Positions 42,432-51,330 of a DNA stretch of 64,000 bases are shown here, one piece after another. Under the pieces are notes generated by a model. The model was not told where the DNA came from. It searched no databases and was given only the letters and a program-made list of their open reading frames with translations. The number at the start of each line of letters is the position of its first letter. The first letter of the stretch is position 1. Origin of the DNA: Catellatospora sp. IY07-71 (lineage in GTDB: Bacteria > Actinomycetota > Actinomycetes > Mycobacteriales > Micromonosporaceae); assembly GCF_018326265.1 (NCBI RefSeq), contig NZ_AP023360.1, positions 6,171,501 to 6,235,500 of the forward strand, in the 5' to 3' direction. The position numbers were made by a program, and so were the translations under genes.

Positions 42432-43340
42432 ATGGACGCGCGAGCCGCGATCGCGGTCACCGACCTGAGGAAGACCTACGGCGCCACGACCGCCCTCGAC
42501 GGGGTCTCGTTCGAGGTCGCCGAGGGCGAGTTCTTCGGGCTGCTCGGCCCCAACGGCGCGGGCAAGACCACCACCCTGGAGATCGTGGAAGGGCTGCGGC
42601 GGCCCGACTCCGGCCAGGCCCTGATGTTCGGTGCGCCGTCCTGGCCGCCCAACCCGGACCTGATGCGGCGCATCGGCGTACAGTCGCAGACGCCGGCGTT
42701 CTTCGAGCGCCTGACGGCCGCCGAGCAGATCCACGCGTTCGCGAAGCTCTACCGGGTCCCCGCCGTGCGCGCCGACGAGATGCTGGCCGCCGTCGGCCTG
42801 TCCGACAAGGCCCGGACCCGGGTCGAGCAGCTGTCCGGCGGCCAGGCCCAGCGCCTGGCCATCGCCTGTGCGCTCGTCCACGATCCGCAGCTGGTGTTCC
42901 TCGACGAGCCCACCGCGGGACTCGACCCCCAGGCCCGGCGCAACCTCTGGGATCTGCTCCGCGACATCAACGCCGCTGGCCGGACCGTCGTGCTGACCAC
43001 GCACTACATGGACGAGGCGGAGGCGCTCTGCCACCGGGTCGCCATCATCGACCACGGGCGCATCCTCGAATGCGGACCACCCGAGACGCTGATCCAGAAG
43101 GCCGACGCCGTCACCCGCGTCATCGCGCGGGCGGCCCTGGTCGACGCCGGTGAACTGCGCCGGCGGTTCCCCGAGGCGACCGTCACCGAGGACGACGCCC
43201 GGATCGTCATCGCCAGCCCTGATCCCGCGCCGGTGCTCGCCGAGCTGGCAGCCCGCGGCGCGCTGCGCGACCTGGTGGTCAAGGGCGCCACCCTGGAGGA
43301 CGCCTACCTGACGCTGACCGGGCGGGAGTATCGCGCATGA
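42432..43340 (+). CDS. ABC transporter ATP-binding protein (drug/peptide export type), 302 aa
   Basis: ATPase of an ABC-2 exporter. Walker A is GLLGPNGAGKTTTLEIVEGL, the signature is VEQLSGGQAQRLAIACALVH, Walker B is LVFLDEPTAGLDPQ and the switch is VVLTTHYMDEAEALCHRVAI. The C-terminal regulatory extension (about 220-302) is typical of DrrA/CcmA-like ATPases. The start touches the glycosyltransferase stop; the end overlaps the permease by ATGA. It probably exports the cluster product and may confer self-resistance. Confidence 0.93.
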   Translation: MDARAAIAVTDLRKTYGATTALDGVSFEVAEGEFFGLLGPNGAGKTTTLEIVEGLRRPDSGQALMFGAPSWPPNPDLMRRIGVQSQTPAFFERLTAAEQIHAFAKLYRVPAVRADEMLAAVGLSDKARTRVEQLSGGQAQRLAIACALVHDPQLVFLDEPTAGLDPQARRNLWDLLRDINAAGRTVVLTTHYMDEAEALCHRVAIIDHGRILECGPPETLIQKADAVTRVIARAALVDAGELRRRFPEATVTEDDARIVIASPDPAPVLAELAARGALRDLVVKGATLEDAYLTLTGREYRA

Positions 43341-44401
43341 ACGGCCTCGGAACCCTGTCGCAGATCCTGCTGCGCGGCTACCTGCGCGACAAGGCGTCGC
43401 TCTTCTTCACCCTGGCCTTCCCGCTGCTGTTCCTGGTCCTGCTCGGCGGGCTGTTCGGCGGCGCCGACACAGCGCCACAGGTGAAGGTCGCCGTCGTCGG
43501 ACCGGTCGACGTCCTGGACGCGCTGACCGACGGGCAGCGGGCCCAGATCGGCCAGGTGCTCGCCATCACCCGGACCACCGACCTGGCCGCGGCGCTGGAC
43601 CAGGTGCGCTCCGGTGACCGGACGGCCGCCATCGTCCAGCACGGCACGCAGGTCCAGGTGCACTACTCGGCCGCCGACCCGTCCTCGGCCGCCACCGTGC
43701 GCAGCGTCGTGGAGTCGCTGGTGCAGGGGGCCAACCTGGCCGCCACGGGACAGCCGCCCAGGTTCACCGTCTCGGTCACCACCGTCCAGGACGCGTCCGT
43801 CAAGCAGATCCAGTACCTCACGCCCGGCATCCTCGGGTGGGCCGTCGCCACCGGCGCCACCTTCGGCGCCGCGTCGACCCTGGTCGTCTGGCGCCAGCGC
43901 AGGCTCACCCAGCGGCTGGCGCTCAGCCCCGTCGGCGTGCCGGCCGTGATCGGCGCGCGCATCCTCGTCAGCCTCGGCCTGGCACTGGCGCAGACGCTGC
44001 TGTTCCTCGGCATCGCGGCCGCCTTCTTCGATCTGCAGCTGACCGGGGCGTGGTGGCTGGCGATCCCGCTCGTCCTCGCCTCGACCCTGGCGTTCCTGTC
44101 GGTCGGGCTGCTCGCCGGGGCGACCACGAGATCCGTCGAAGCCGGCAACGCCGTCTGCAACATCGTCGTCATCCCGATGGCGTTCCTGTCCGGGTCGTTC
44201 GTACCGCTGAGCTTCGCGCCCGACTGGCTGCAGGCCGCCTCGCTGGTGCTGCCCCTGCGGCAGTTCAACGAGGGCGTGCTCGACGTGCTCAGCCGCGGCG
44301 GGGGCGTCGGCGACGTCGTGGTGCCCCTCGCCGTGCTGCTCGGCTTCGCCGCCGTGCTCACCACGGTCGCCGTCCGCCTGATCCGCCGCGAAGCCGACTG
44401 A
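43337..44401 (+). CDS. ABC-2 type transporter permease, 354 aa
   Basis: Membrane partner of the preceding ATPase. A first helix (KASLFFTLAFPLLFLVLLGG) is followed by an extracytoplasmic domain of about 150 residues. A block of five helices follows (GVPAVIGARILVSLGLALAQ, AIPLVLASTLAFLSVGLLAG, AVLLGFAAVLTTVAVRLIRR). This is the usual DrrB/YhgE-like layout. It is coupled to the ATPase by ATGA. Confidence 0.92.
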   Translation: MNGLGTLSQILLRGYLRDKASLFFTLAFPLLFLVLLGGLFGGADTAPQVKVAVVGPVDVLDALTDGQRAQIGQVLAITRTTDLAAALDQVRSGDRTAAIVQHGTQVQVHYSAADPSSAATVRSVVESLVQGANLAATGQPPRFTVSVTTVQDASVKQIQYLTPGILGWAVATGATFGAASTLVVWRQRRLTQRLALSPVGVPAVIGARILVSLGLALAQTLLFLGIAAAFFDLQLTGAWWLAIPLVLASTLAFLSVGLLAGATTRSVEAGNAVCNIVVIPMAFLSGSFVPLSFAPDWLQAASLVLPLRQFNEGVLDVLSRGGGVGDVVVPLAVLLGFAAVLTTVAVRLIRREAD

Positions 44402-44416
44402 GAGGGCACCGGACAC

Positions 44417-45271
44417 GTGAGCCGCCGAGGCGTGTACTTCGTCGCCAACGACGCCGTCCTGGACCAGGCCATCGCCTTCCTGAACAGCTTCCGCGCGCAC
44501 AATCCGACGATCGCGCTGTGCCTCATCCCCTACGACGACGACGTCTCGGGCCTCGTCCGGCTGGCCGGCGAGTACGACTTCGGGATCTGGTCCGACGACG
44601 ACACCCTGGCCTGGTGCGACGGCGTGAGCCGGCGATTCCACGACCGCACCGTCGGCCAGTACCGGAAGCTGGCGATGTGGGAGGGCCCCTTCGACGAGTT
44701 CGTCTACATCGACACCGACACCGTCGTGCTGACCGACATCGGCTTCGTGTTCGCCCATCTGGCGGACTTCGGCTTCGTCGCCTCGCACTCCAACCTCCCC
44801 CAGATCCGCAAGTGGGTGTGGAAGGACTCGATCTACGACGCGCAGGTCCTCACCGGTCGGCAGATCGCGTACGCGGCCAACACCGGCTTCCTGGTCTCCC
44901 GCAGGCAGTGTCTGCCGCGTACGGCGGTCGACGAGCGGCTGCCCGCCGCGGTCGCGCTGGCCGAGCACATGGAGCTGTACTGCTGTGAGCAGCCGCTGCT
45001 GAACTACCTCATCGTGACCTCGGGCATCCGCCACGGCAGCCTGATGACGATCGCGGCCAAGACGCGCTCGTGGCACATTCCCATGGAGCGCTGGGCGGGC
45101 GATCCCTCCTACGTGGTCGAGGACGGCCGCGTGGTGGTGCCGGACACGCCGCATCTGCTGATGCACTGGGCAGGCGAGTGGGCGCGGGCCCGGGACACCG
45201 GCGCGCAGATCCCCTACTTCGCACTGTGGAACCACTACCGCCGACTTCGCGACCCGCAGGAGACCCGATGA
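44417..45271 (+). CDS. GT-A-fold glycosyltransferase-like protein, 284 aa
   Basis: It resembles GT8-type enzymes. The start VYFVANDAVLDQAIAFLNSF is the nucleotide-binding strand, the DxD motif is DEFVYIDTDTVVLTDIGFVF near residue 102, and YAANTGFLVSRRQC matches the AGVLL-type acceptor segment of the family. The C-terminal HLLMHWAGEWARARDTGAQI keeps a late histidine and tryptophan. The GTG start lies 15 bases after the permease; the end overlaps the phosphorylase gene as ATGA. It could add a second sugar. The family name is not certain. Confidence 0.7.
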   Translation: MSRRGVYFVANDAVLDQAIAFLNSFRAHNPTIALCLIPYDDDVSGLVRLAGEYDFGIWSDDDTLAWCDGVSRRFHDRTVGQYRKLAMWEGPFDEFVYIDTDTVVLTDIGFVFAHLADFGFVASHSNLPQIRKWVWKDSIYDAQVLTGRQIAYAANTGFLVSRRQCLPRTAVDERLPAAVALAEHMELYCCEQPLLNYLIVTSGIRHGSLMTIAAKTRSWHIPMERWAGDPSYVVEDGRVVVPDTPHLLMHWAGEWARARDTGAQIPYFALWNHYRRLRDPQETR

Positions 45272-46071
45272 CCGCCGCAGCCGACATCGCCGTGATCGGC
45301 GGATCCGGCCTCTACAGCCTCCTCGACGGGGGCTACGAGGTGCGACCGGACACCCCGTACGGCGCCGCATCCGACGCGATCACCGTCGGGGAGGTGGCCG
45401 GACGTCGGGTCGCGTTCCTGCCCCGGCACGGCCGGGACCACCGCCACCCGCCCCACCGCATCCCCTACCGCGCCAACCTGTGGGCGCTGCGCGCGCTCGG
45501 CGTACGGCAGATCCTCGCCCCCTGTGCCGTCGGCGGCCTCACCGCCGGCCTCGGCCCGGGCTCGTTCGTGCTACCCGACCAGCTCATCGACCGCACCAGC
45601 GGTCGCGAACGCACCTACGTCGACACCGGAGCGGCGCACGTCAACTTCGCCGACCCGTACTGCCCCGCCGGGCGTCAGAAGGTCCGCGACACCGCCGCCG
45701 CCACCGGCATGGACCTCACCGGCACCGGCACCATGGTCGTCATCGACGGGCCGCGCTTCTCCACCCGCGCCGAATCGCGCTGGTACGCCGCCTGCGGCGG
45801 CACCGTGATCAACATGACCGGCGCGCCCGAGGCGGCCCTGGCCCGCGAACTCGCCCTGTGCTACACGACGATCGCGCTCGTCACCGACCTCGATGCGGGC
45901 GTCGAAGGGGACCACGGCGTCACCCTGGACGAGGTGTTCCGCGTGTTCAAGGACAACACCGAACGCATGCGGGCGCTGCTGCTGACCACCATCGCGAACC
46001 TGCCCCACCAGCGTGACTGCCCCTGCCCGGCCGCACTGGACGGCCTGCAGATGCCCTTCGAGCTGCCCTGA
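45268..46071 (+). CDS. mtnP: 5'-Methylthioadenosine phosphorylase-like enzyme (PNP/MTAP family), 267 aa
   Basis: It phosphorolyses MTA, and in some organisms 5'-deoxyadenosine, to adenine and the sugar phosphate. The phosphate loop (IAVIGGSGLYSLLDGG), the RHGRDHRHPPHRIPYRANLW block, the GPRFSTRAESRWYAACGGTV segment and the NMTGAPEAALARELALCY active-site stretch all match the MTAP family. The length is normal. GGAG precedes the ATG, which overlaps the previous stop as ATGA. In an operon beside three radical SAM enzymes, all of which release 5'-deoxyadenosine or related products, it may serve as a clean-up enzyme. That role is my inference. Confidence 0.85.
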   Translation: MTAAADIAVIGGSGLYSLLDGGYEVRPDTPYGAASDAITVGEVAGRRVAFLPRHGRDHRHPPHRIPYRANLWALRALGVRQILAPCAVGGLTAGLGPGSFVLPDQLIDRTSGRERTYVDTGAAHVNFADPYCPAGRQKVRDTAAATGMDLTGTGTMVVIDGPRFSTRAESRWYAACGGTVINMTGAPEAALARELALCYTTIALVTDLDAGVEGDHGVTLDEVFRVFKDNTERMRALLLTTIANLPHQRDCPCPAALDGLQMPFELP

Positions 46072-46080
46072 CGGTCGGTG

Positions 46081-46119
46081 CCGGCGGGGCCGCCCGGTGG
46101 TGCCGGACAGCCCCGCCGG
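46081..46119. terminator. Hairpin between convergent genes
   Basis: CCGGCGGGGC (46081-46090) and GCCCCGCCGG (46110-46119) are perfect 10-bp complements around a 19-base loop, between the ends of the phosphorylase gene and the convergent SnoaL-like gene. It could terminate both. Confidence 0.65.
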
Positions 46120-46126
46120 GCGGTCG

Positions 46127-46771
46127 TCAGTGCGCGACCGGGCAGCCGTTGGTGAGCTTGCCGAGGAACTGGTTCGGGTCGTAGTAGTGCTCGACCTCCA
46201 GCAGCTTCAGGTCGTCGCTGACCTTCGCAACGCTGATCCCGAACATCTCGATCGTCTTACCGTCGGGCTGGTGGCCGTGGTACTCGCCCTCGAACGCGCC
46301 CCAGTGCCGCCACTTGAACGTGACCACCGGGGGCGGGCTGATGACCTCCAGGACCTCCCAGTAGAACCCGTTCGGGAACGCCTTGTGGAAGATGTGGTGC
46401 GAGGAGTCGAACGACTCCTGGCCGCTGCGGTAGAACGGGCTGTCCCCGATGAGGATGTTGTAGCTGCCGATGTCGGCGATGTCCTGCGCGCTGGCCCACG
46501 GACCGCCGTTGACGTTGGTGCGGAAGTGCTCGGTCACCATCGACACCCAGGTCGCCGGGTCCTTCTTGTACGAGACCTCCATCTCGAAGACCTGGACGAT
46601 GCTCTCGACGATCGCCTCGAGCGAGTCGGGCGCGTGCTGGGTGGTGCGCTGGCCCGGCATGACGGTGTGCGAGAGGTGGTAGTCGGGGGTGGTGCCGTCA
46701 CGCCAGGCCGACGTCTCGGCGGCCTCGATGACAGCGGTGCGGCCCTGGAGCCACAGGGGGGTTTCAGACAC
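46127..46771 (-). CDS. SnoaL/NTF2-like protein, 214 aa
   Basis: Small NTF2-like fold protein. An N-terminal part of about 60 residues (LQGRTAVIEAAETSAWRDGT) precedes the NTF2 core (FRTNVNGGPWASAQDIADIG, then VVTFKWRHWGAFEGEYHG and KTIEMFGISVAKVSDDLKLL). Members include polyketide cyclases, hydrolases and binding proteins; no catalytic Asp/His pair is certain here. GTG 46771 has GGAG seven bases upstream. It converges on the cluster operon and may mark its right border. Confidence 0.7.
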   Translation of the reverse strand: MSETPLWLQGRTAVIEAAETSAWRDGTTPDYHLSHTVMPGQRTTQHAPDSLEAIVESIVQVFEMEVSYKKDPATWVSMVTEHFRTNVNGGPWASAQDIADIGSYNILIGDSPFYRSGQESFDSSHHIFHKAFPNGFYWEVLEVISPPPVVTFKWRHWGAFEGEYHGHQPDGKTIEMFGISVAKVSDDLKLLEVEHYYDPNQFLGKLTNGCPVAH

Positions 46772-47092
46772 GACGGATCTCCGTCCTTTCACGAGCGATG
46801 AGGGGTGACGGCAGGCCGGCCGCCTGCCGGGAAGCTGCGGAAGGACTCATACGGCCACCGACCACCGGCGGTCATCGGCGGTGGCGGCTCGGTGCAGGGT
46901 CGGCCCAGGCAGGCGGCATGGCCCACCGCGACACCTCCCCCGCTCGATGGTCGCAGTGAGAGTATCGATGTCGCGACAACCATGGAAGTCCAAACGCGAA
47001 TCTGCGTGGCATTCCTGCCGGAGCGCGAGACCGTCCCGCCAGGAGTGAACGACTCTTCAGCGAACGCGTGAATGCCCGTAGCATTCGGGTCC
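46772..47092. other. Gene-free stretch, about 320 bp
   Basis: This is the divergent region between the SnoaL-like gene and the endonuclease gene. I see no gene, strong hairpin or consensus promoter. Bases 46950-47030 are the most AT-rich and the likeliest place for both promoters. Confidence 0.4.
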
Positions 47093-48262
47093 ATGAGGAC
47101 GTCGAAGCTGACCGCGGCCGGACTGCGGCGGGTGGGGATGGCGCTGGTCGCCGCGATCGCCGTCACCGCGGGCGCCGCCACCATGTCGGCTTCGGCGGCG
47201 GCGCCGCTGACGGTGGCCGCCGCGCTGTCCGCACAGGACGGCCGCTCGGCGGCGGTGACCGGCTACATCGTCGGCCAGCCCACCGCCACCAACACGGTCA
47301 TCAAGTCCGGGTTCACCGGCGACACCGCGATCGCGATCGCCGACTCGGCCGCCGAATCCAGCACCTCCCGGATGCTGTACGTGCAGGTCACAGCCGCCTA
47401 TCGGAGCGCCTTCGGGCTGCAGACCAACCCGGGGCTGATGGGCCGGTCGGTGACCGTCACCGGGACGCTCACGGCGTACTTCTCGCACGGCGGGCTCAAG
47501 GATCCGACCGCGATGAGCCTGACCGGCTCCTCCCCCGCGCCGTCGGCCAGCCCGACCGGATCGGGCGGGCCGTACGACAACACCTACTACGCCAGCGCGA
47601 TCGGCAAGACCGGGACGAGCCTGCGTACCGCGCTGCACAGCATCATCAAGGTGCAGACGAAGATCTCGTACGACCAGGTGTGGAACGCGCTGAAGGCGAC
47701 CGACCAGGACCCGAACAACGCCGGCAACGTGATCCTGATCTACAGCGGGCGCTCGCAGAGCAAGAGCAGCAACGGCGGCGGGGTCGACGACTGGAACCGC
47801 GAGCACGTGTGGCCCCAGTCGCACGGCAGCTTCGGCACCGCGACCGGGCCCGGCACCGACCTGCACCACCTGCGCCCCGAGGACGTGACGGTCAACTCCA
47901 CGCGCGGCAACAAGGACTTCGACCTCGGCGGCTCGGCAGTGGGCGAGGCGCCGGGCAACTACACCGACGCCGACTCGTGGGAGCCGCGCAACGCGGTCAA
48001 GGGCGACATCGCCCGCATGATCATGTACATGGCGATCCGGTACGAGGGCGAGGACGGCTGGCCCAACCTGGAGCTGAACAACACCGTCAACGGCTCGGTC
48101 CCCTACCTGGGCAGGCTGTCGGTGCTGCTCCAGTGGAATCTGCAGGATCCGCCGGACGCCTTCGAGAAGCGGCGCAACCAGGTCATCTACGACAGCTGGC
48201 AGGGCAACCGCAACCCGTTCATCGACCACCCCGAGTGGGCCACGGCAATCTGGGGCGGCTGA
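47093..48262 (+). CDS. Secreted endonuclease I family nuclease with N-terminal OB-like domain, 389 aa
   Basis: The signal peptide is RVGMALVAAIAVTAGAATMS then ASAAAPL. Residues 40-145 resemble an OB-fold/DUF6359-type domain (RSAAVTGYIVGQPTATNTVI, SVTVTGTLTAYFSHGGLKDP). After a Ser/Pro linker comes the endonuclease I domain, with the ββα-metal signature DDWNREHVWPQSHGSFG and DLHHLRPEDVTVNSTRGNKD, where the His and Asn residues bind the metal. ATG 47093 gives a normal signal peptide; a GTG 21 bases upstream is possible. It probably degrades extracellular DNA. Confidence 0.88.
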   Translation: MRTSKLTAAGLRRVGMALVAAIAVTAGAATMSASAAAPLTVAAALSAQDGRSAAVTGYIVGQPTATNTVIKSGFTGDTAIAIADSAAESSTSRMLYVQVTAAYRSAFGLQTNPGLMGRSVTVTGTLTAYFSHGGLKDPTAMSLTGSSPAPSASPTGSGGPYDNTYYASAIGKTGTSLRTALHSIIKVQTKISYDQVWNALKATDQDPNNAGNVILIYSGRSQSKSSNGGGVDDWNREHVWPQSHGSFGTATGPGTDLHHLRPEDVTVNSTRGNKDFDLGGSAVGEAPGNYTDADSWEPRNAVKGDIARMIMYMAIRYEGEDGWPNLELNNTVNGSVPYLGRLSVLLQWNLQDPPDAFEKRRNQVIYDSWQGNRNPFIDHPEWATAIWGG

Positions 48263-48315
48263 ACGGCGTACCCCCGGATTGACTCAGCCCGCCGGGAGCC
48301 ATAGCGTCCCCGACC

Positions 48316-49221
48316 GTGCTCCGCCTTCCCCTAGCGGCTCGCCTGGCCGCGGTCACCGCCGTGACGATCGTCCTCTCCGGATGCGCGACGGCGGCTGCCG
48401 ACGGCACCGACCCGGTCCTCGCCGAGCCGGCCCCCACGACCGTGCCCGGATCGGCCGCCGCGAGCCCGGCAGCGACTCCCAGCATGTCCGTGAGCGCCAG
48501 GCCGAGCGCATCCAGGACCGCCGTCGCCGCACCGGCCCGGTTCACCACCCTCAAGCCTGGCTCGAAGCTGCCCTCGGGCAGCCAGTGTGCAGCCTGGGTC
48601 CGCGCCCGCCCGAAGAAGGAGAACAAAGGCGCCAACCGCACCGCGAACCGGACCACCGGGCACAAGGTCGATCCCGCCGCGTTCGGCGACGGCGCCGCGC
48701 TGGCCAGGCGCGTGGACGGGCAGTTCACCGGCACCACCGAGGAGATCCTGCGGTGGGCCGCCTGCAAGTGGGGCATCGACGAGGACATCGTCAAGGCGCA
48801 GGCCGCGATCGAGAGCTGGTGGCGCCAGGGCACGCTCGGCGACTTCGACACCGACGCGGCCGCCTGCCCGGCCGGGCACGGTCTCGGCGTGGACGGCCAG
48901 GCCGGCAAGTGCCCGCAGAGCCACGGCATCCTGCAGAACCGCTACCCGTACATGAAGAGCGCGTTCCCCGGCGCGATGCGATCCACCGCGATGAGCGCCG
49001 ATCTCGCGTACGCCATCTGGCGCAGCTGCTTCGAAGGCAAGGAGAGCTGGCTCAACACGGTGGAACGCGGCCGCCAGTACGCCGCGGGCGACGCCTGGGG
49101 CTGCGTCGGGCGCTGGTTCTCCGGCCGCTGGCACACCGCCCCCGGCGAGCAGTACGTCGGCCGGGTCAAGGACTACCTGGACCGGCGGATCTGGCAGACC
49201 GCCGACTTCCAGCAGCCGTGA
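48316..49221 (+). CDS. Lipoprotein with lysozyme-like (transglycosylase-like) C-terminal region, 301 aa
   Basis: The signal AARLAAVTAVTIVLSGCATA has the lipobox L-S-G-C. A Pro/Ala/Ser linker follows, then a basic segment (RPKKENKGANRTANRT) and a domain from about residue 140: WAACKWGIDEDIVKAQAAIE then SWWRQGTLGDFD, with E in an AIES-like setting as in soluble lytic transglycosylases. Later comes QSHGILQNRYPYMKSAFPGA. The fold and activity are my reading; a non-enzymatic role is possible. It stands alone with a GTG start. Confidence 0.55.
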   Translation: MLRLPLAARLAAVTAVTIVLSGCATAAADGTDPVLAEPAPTTVPGSAAASPAATPSMSVSARPSASRTAVAAPARFTTLKPGSKLPSGSQCAAWVRARPKKENKGANRTANRTTGHKVDPAAFGDGAALARRVDGQFTGTTEEILRWAACKWGIDEDIVKAQAAIESWWRQGTLGDFDTDAAACPAGHGLGVDGQAGKCPQSHGILQNRYPYMKSAFPGAMRSTAMSADLAYAIWRSCFEGKESWLNTVERGRQYAAGDAWGCVGRWFSGRWHTAPGEQYVGRVKDYLDRRIWQTADFQQP

Positions 49222-49237
49222 GCCCGGCCGACGCCGC

Positions 49238-50530
49238 TCAGCCGACGTGCACCGGCGCCAACTCGGCCGATGCGTCCGCGAACCGGCCGGCCCGCACCAC
49301 CGGCAAGGCGATGAGCAGCGCGGCGGCCATCCCGGCCAGGATCACGGCGGTCATCGCGAGAGCGTCCGCGCCGAGCACCCCGACCATCGGCGCCGCGACG
49401 GCCCCGACGCCGAACTGCACCGCGCCCAGCAGCGCCGCCGCCGTCCCGGCCGCCTCGCCGTGGCGGGACATCGCCAGCGCGGGCGCGTTGGGCAGCGCCA
49501 GGCCGCCCGCGGCGAGCACCGCCCACAGTCCCGCGAGCAGCGCGGGCAGGCCGCCGGCACCGGTCGCGGCTACCAGCACCAGCGCCAGCCCGGCGACGGT
49601 GCCCCCGGCCAGCGCGCCGAGCAGGATGCGCTGCGGGGTGTAGCGGCGCAGCAGGCGCACGTTGAGCTGAGTCGCGCCGATGAGCCCGGCCGCGCCCGCG
49701 CCGAACGCGATCGCGAACTGCTGCTCGTCCAGGCCGTACTGCCCCTGCATCACGAACGACGACCCGGCCACGTAGGCGAACAGCGCGGCCATGGCCAGGC
49801 CCGCCACCAGCACCAGGCCCACGAAGGTCCGGTCGCGCAGCAGCGTGCCGTACATGCGCAGGGTTCCGGCGGCGCCGCCGGACTGCCGCCGCGACACGGG
49901 CAGGGTCTCCCGCAGGAAGAACATCGCGACCAGCGTCAGCACGACGCCGAACCCGGCCAGCGCGACGAAGACGCCCTGCCACTGCGTCCAGCGCAGCAGC
50001 GCGCCGCCGAGGGTGGGCGCGAGCACGGGCGCGGCGCCCATGACGAGCATCAGCCGGGAGAACAGCTTCGCGAAGGCCGAGCCGTCGAACAGGTCGCGCA
50101 CCACGGCCATGGCCACCACCGACGACGCGGCGACGCCGAGCCCCTGCAGGACGCGCAGCACCCCGAGCGTGGTGATGTCGGGCGCGACGACGCACAGCGC
50201 GGAGGCGACGACGTGCAGGACCAGGCCGTAGATCAGCGGGCGGCGGCGGCCGTACGCGTCGGACAGCGGTCCGATGACGAGCTGGCCCAGGCCGAGGCCG
50301 GCCAGGGTCCCGGTGAGCGTGAGCTGGACCGCGGTGGAGGTGGTGTGCATCGCGTCGGTGATGGCGGGCAGGGCGGGCAGGTACATGTCGATGGTGAGCG
50401 GGCCGATCGCGATGAGCGAGCCGAGCACGAGCACCAGCCGCAGCCGCTGCGCACCGGTCATCAGTTCACCGGGCGTCGCCGGTGCAATCAGGGTCGGAGC
50501 CGCGTCTAGGGTCGAGGTCACGTCTGTCAT
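49238..50530 (-). CDS. Bcr/CflA-type MFS multidrug exporter, 430 aa
   Basis: Proton-coupled exporter of the DHA1 group. An N-terminal tail of about 35 residues precedes twelve hydrophobic segments, starting LVLVLGSLIAIGPLTIDMYL. The signature PALPAITDAMHTTSTAVQLT and the loop LVIGPLSDAYGRRRPLIYGL between helices 2 and 3 are characteristic. The ATG at 50530 follows a GGGGG run. It converges on the lipoprotein gene, with only 16 bp between the stops. The substrate is not predictable. Confidence 0.92.
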   Translation of the reverse strand: MTDVTSTLDAAPTLIAPATPGELMTGAQRLRLVLVLGSLIAIGPLTIDMYLPALPAITDAMHTTSTAVQLTLTGTLAGLGLGQLVIGPLSDAYGRRRPLIYGLVLHVVASALCVVAPDITTLGVLRVLQGLGVAASSVVAMAVVRDLFDGSAFAKLFSRLMLVMGAAPVLAPTLGGALLRWTQWQGVFVALAGFGVVLTLVAMFFLRETLPVSRRQSGGAAGTLRMYGTLLRDRTFVGLVLVAGLAMAALFAYVAGSSFVMQGQYGLDEQQFAIAFGAGAAGLIGATQLNVRLLRRYTPQRILLGALAGGTVAGLALVLVAATGAGGLPALLAGLWAVLAAGGLALPNAPALAMSRHGEAAGTAAALLGAVQFGVGAVAAPMVGVLGADALAMTAVILAGMAAALLIALPVVRAGRFADASAELAPVHVG

Positions 50531-50649
50531 CAAATCCCCCGACCATCGGATGATTTCCCTACACGCCGGTAGGTGTCGCGGATCACAACCGGAGGACGGG
50601 AACTGCCGGCATCCTTCCGACGCGCCACGCCGGATCCGCGAGGCGGAAC

Positions 50650-51072
50650 CTAGTCGCGCTGCTGCTCGCGGAGCCAGGTCGCGGCGCGGCGGGCCGAGGC
50701 CCGGGACAGCCACGCGTCCTGTATCACCTCGGCCAGCTCGCGCCGGGTCAGCTCACCGATCCGGCTCCCGCGCAGCAGCACGGACGGGTGGCCGTTGAAG
50801 TGCGGCGTGGTGAAGAACGGCGAAGACTCGTCCTGCACCATCGCCTGCTTGTCCGCGTCGGACGGCACCCAGAACACGATCACGTCGGGGTAGCGCTCGC
50901 CGGTGTCCGGATCGAACGCGTCGGGCCGCGGGTTGCGGAAGAAGACGAACGACTTGCCGCCGACCTGGTAGACGGGGTTCTCGCCGGTGCCGTACACGAC
51001 GGTGACGTGCGGCATCGCCTCGGCCAGCTCGTGCACGTCCTCGACCCGCGCGGGCCTCGCCTCCTCGGACAC
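50650..51072 (-). CDS. MmcQ/YjbR family protein, 140 aa
   Basis: Small double-wing DNA-binding-like fold protein. The typical segments are present: HELAEAMPHVTVVYGTGENP, YQVGGKSFVFFRNPRP, a short VIVFWVPSDADKQAMVQDES helix and FFTTPHFNGHPSVLLRGSRI with the family's H-x-N pattern. ELTRRELAEVIQDAWLSRAS closes the domain. The GTG start at 51072 fits the usual length. The biological role of the family is not established. Confidence 0.85.
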   Translation of the reverse strand: MSEEARPARVEDVHELAEAMPHVTVVYGTGENPVYQVGGKSFVFFRNPRPDAFDPDTGERYPDVIVFWVPSDADKQAMVQDESSPFFTTPHFNGHPSVLLRGSRIGELTRRELAEVIQDAWLSRASARRAATWLREQQRD

Positions 51073-51330
51073 CCGCCCAGCATAGGCGGCATGCCCGGTT
51101 CAGCCGCAGTACTCGGCGTGCAGTTCGGCGCAGGGACGGCGCAGGCCGGTCGCCACCCACCTCCGCACCCGACGATCCTCGGTCCCACCCCGGCCCACGG
51201 CAACCGACTTCCGCCACGGTCACGCCGTCGCCTGCCCGGCCCGTGGACGGTTGCGGCAGGACGGCCGTCGGCGGCCGGAGCGGGGCGGGCCGGGCTTGTA
51301 GGATGGCCTGCGAGTGAAGGGGCTGATGTC

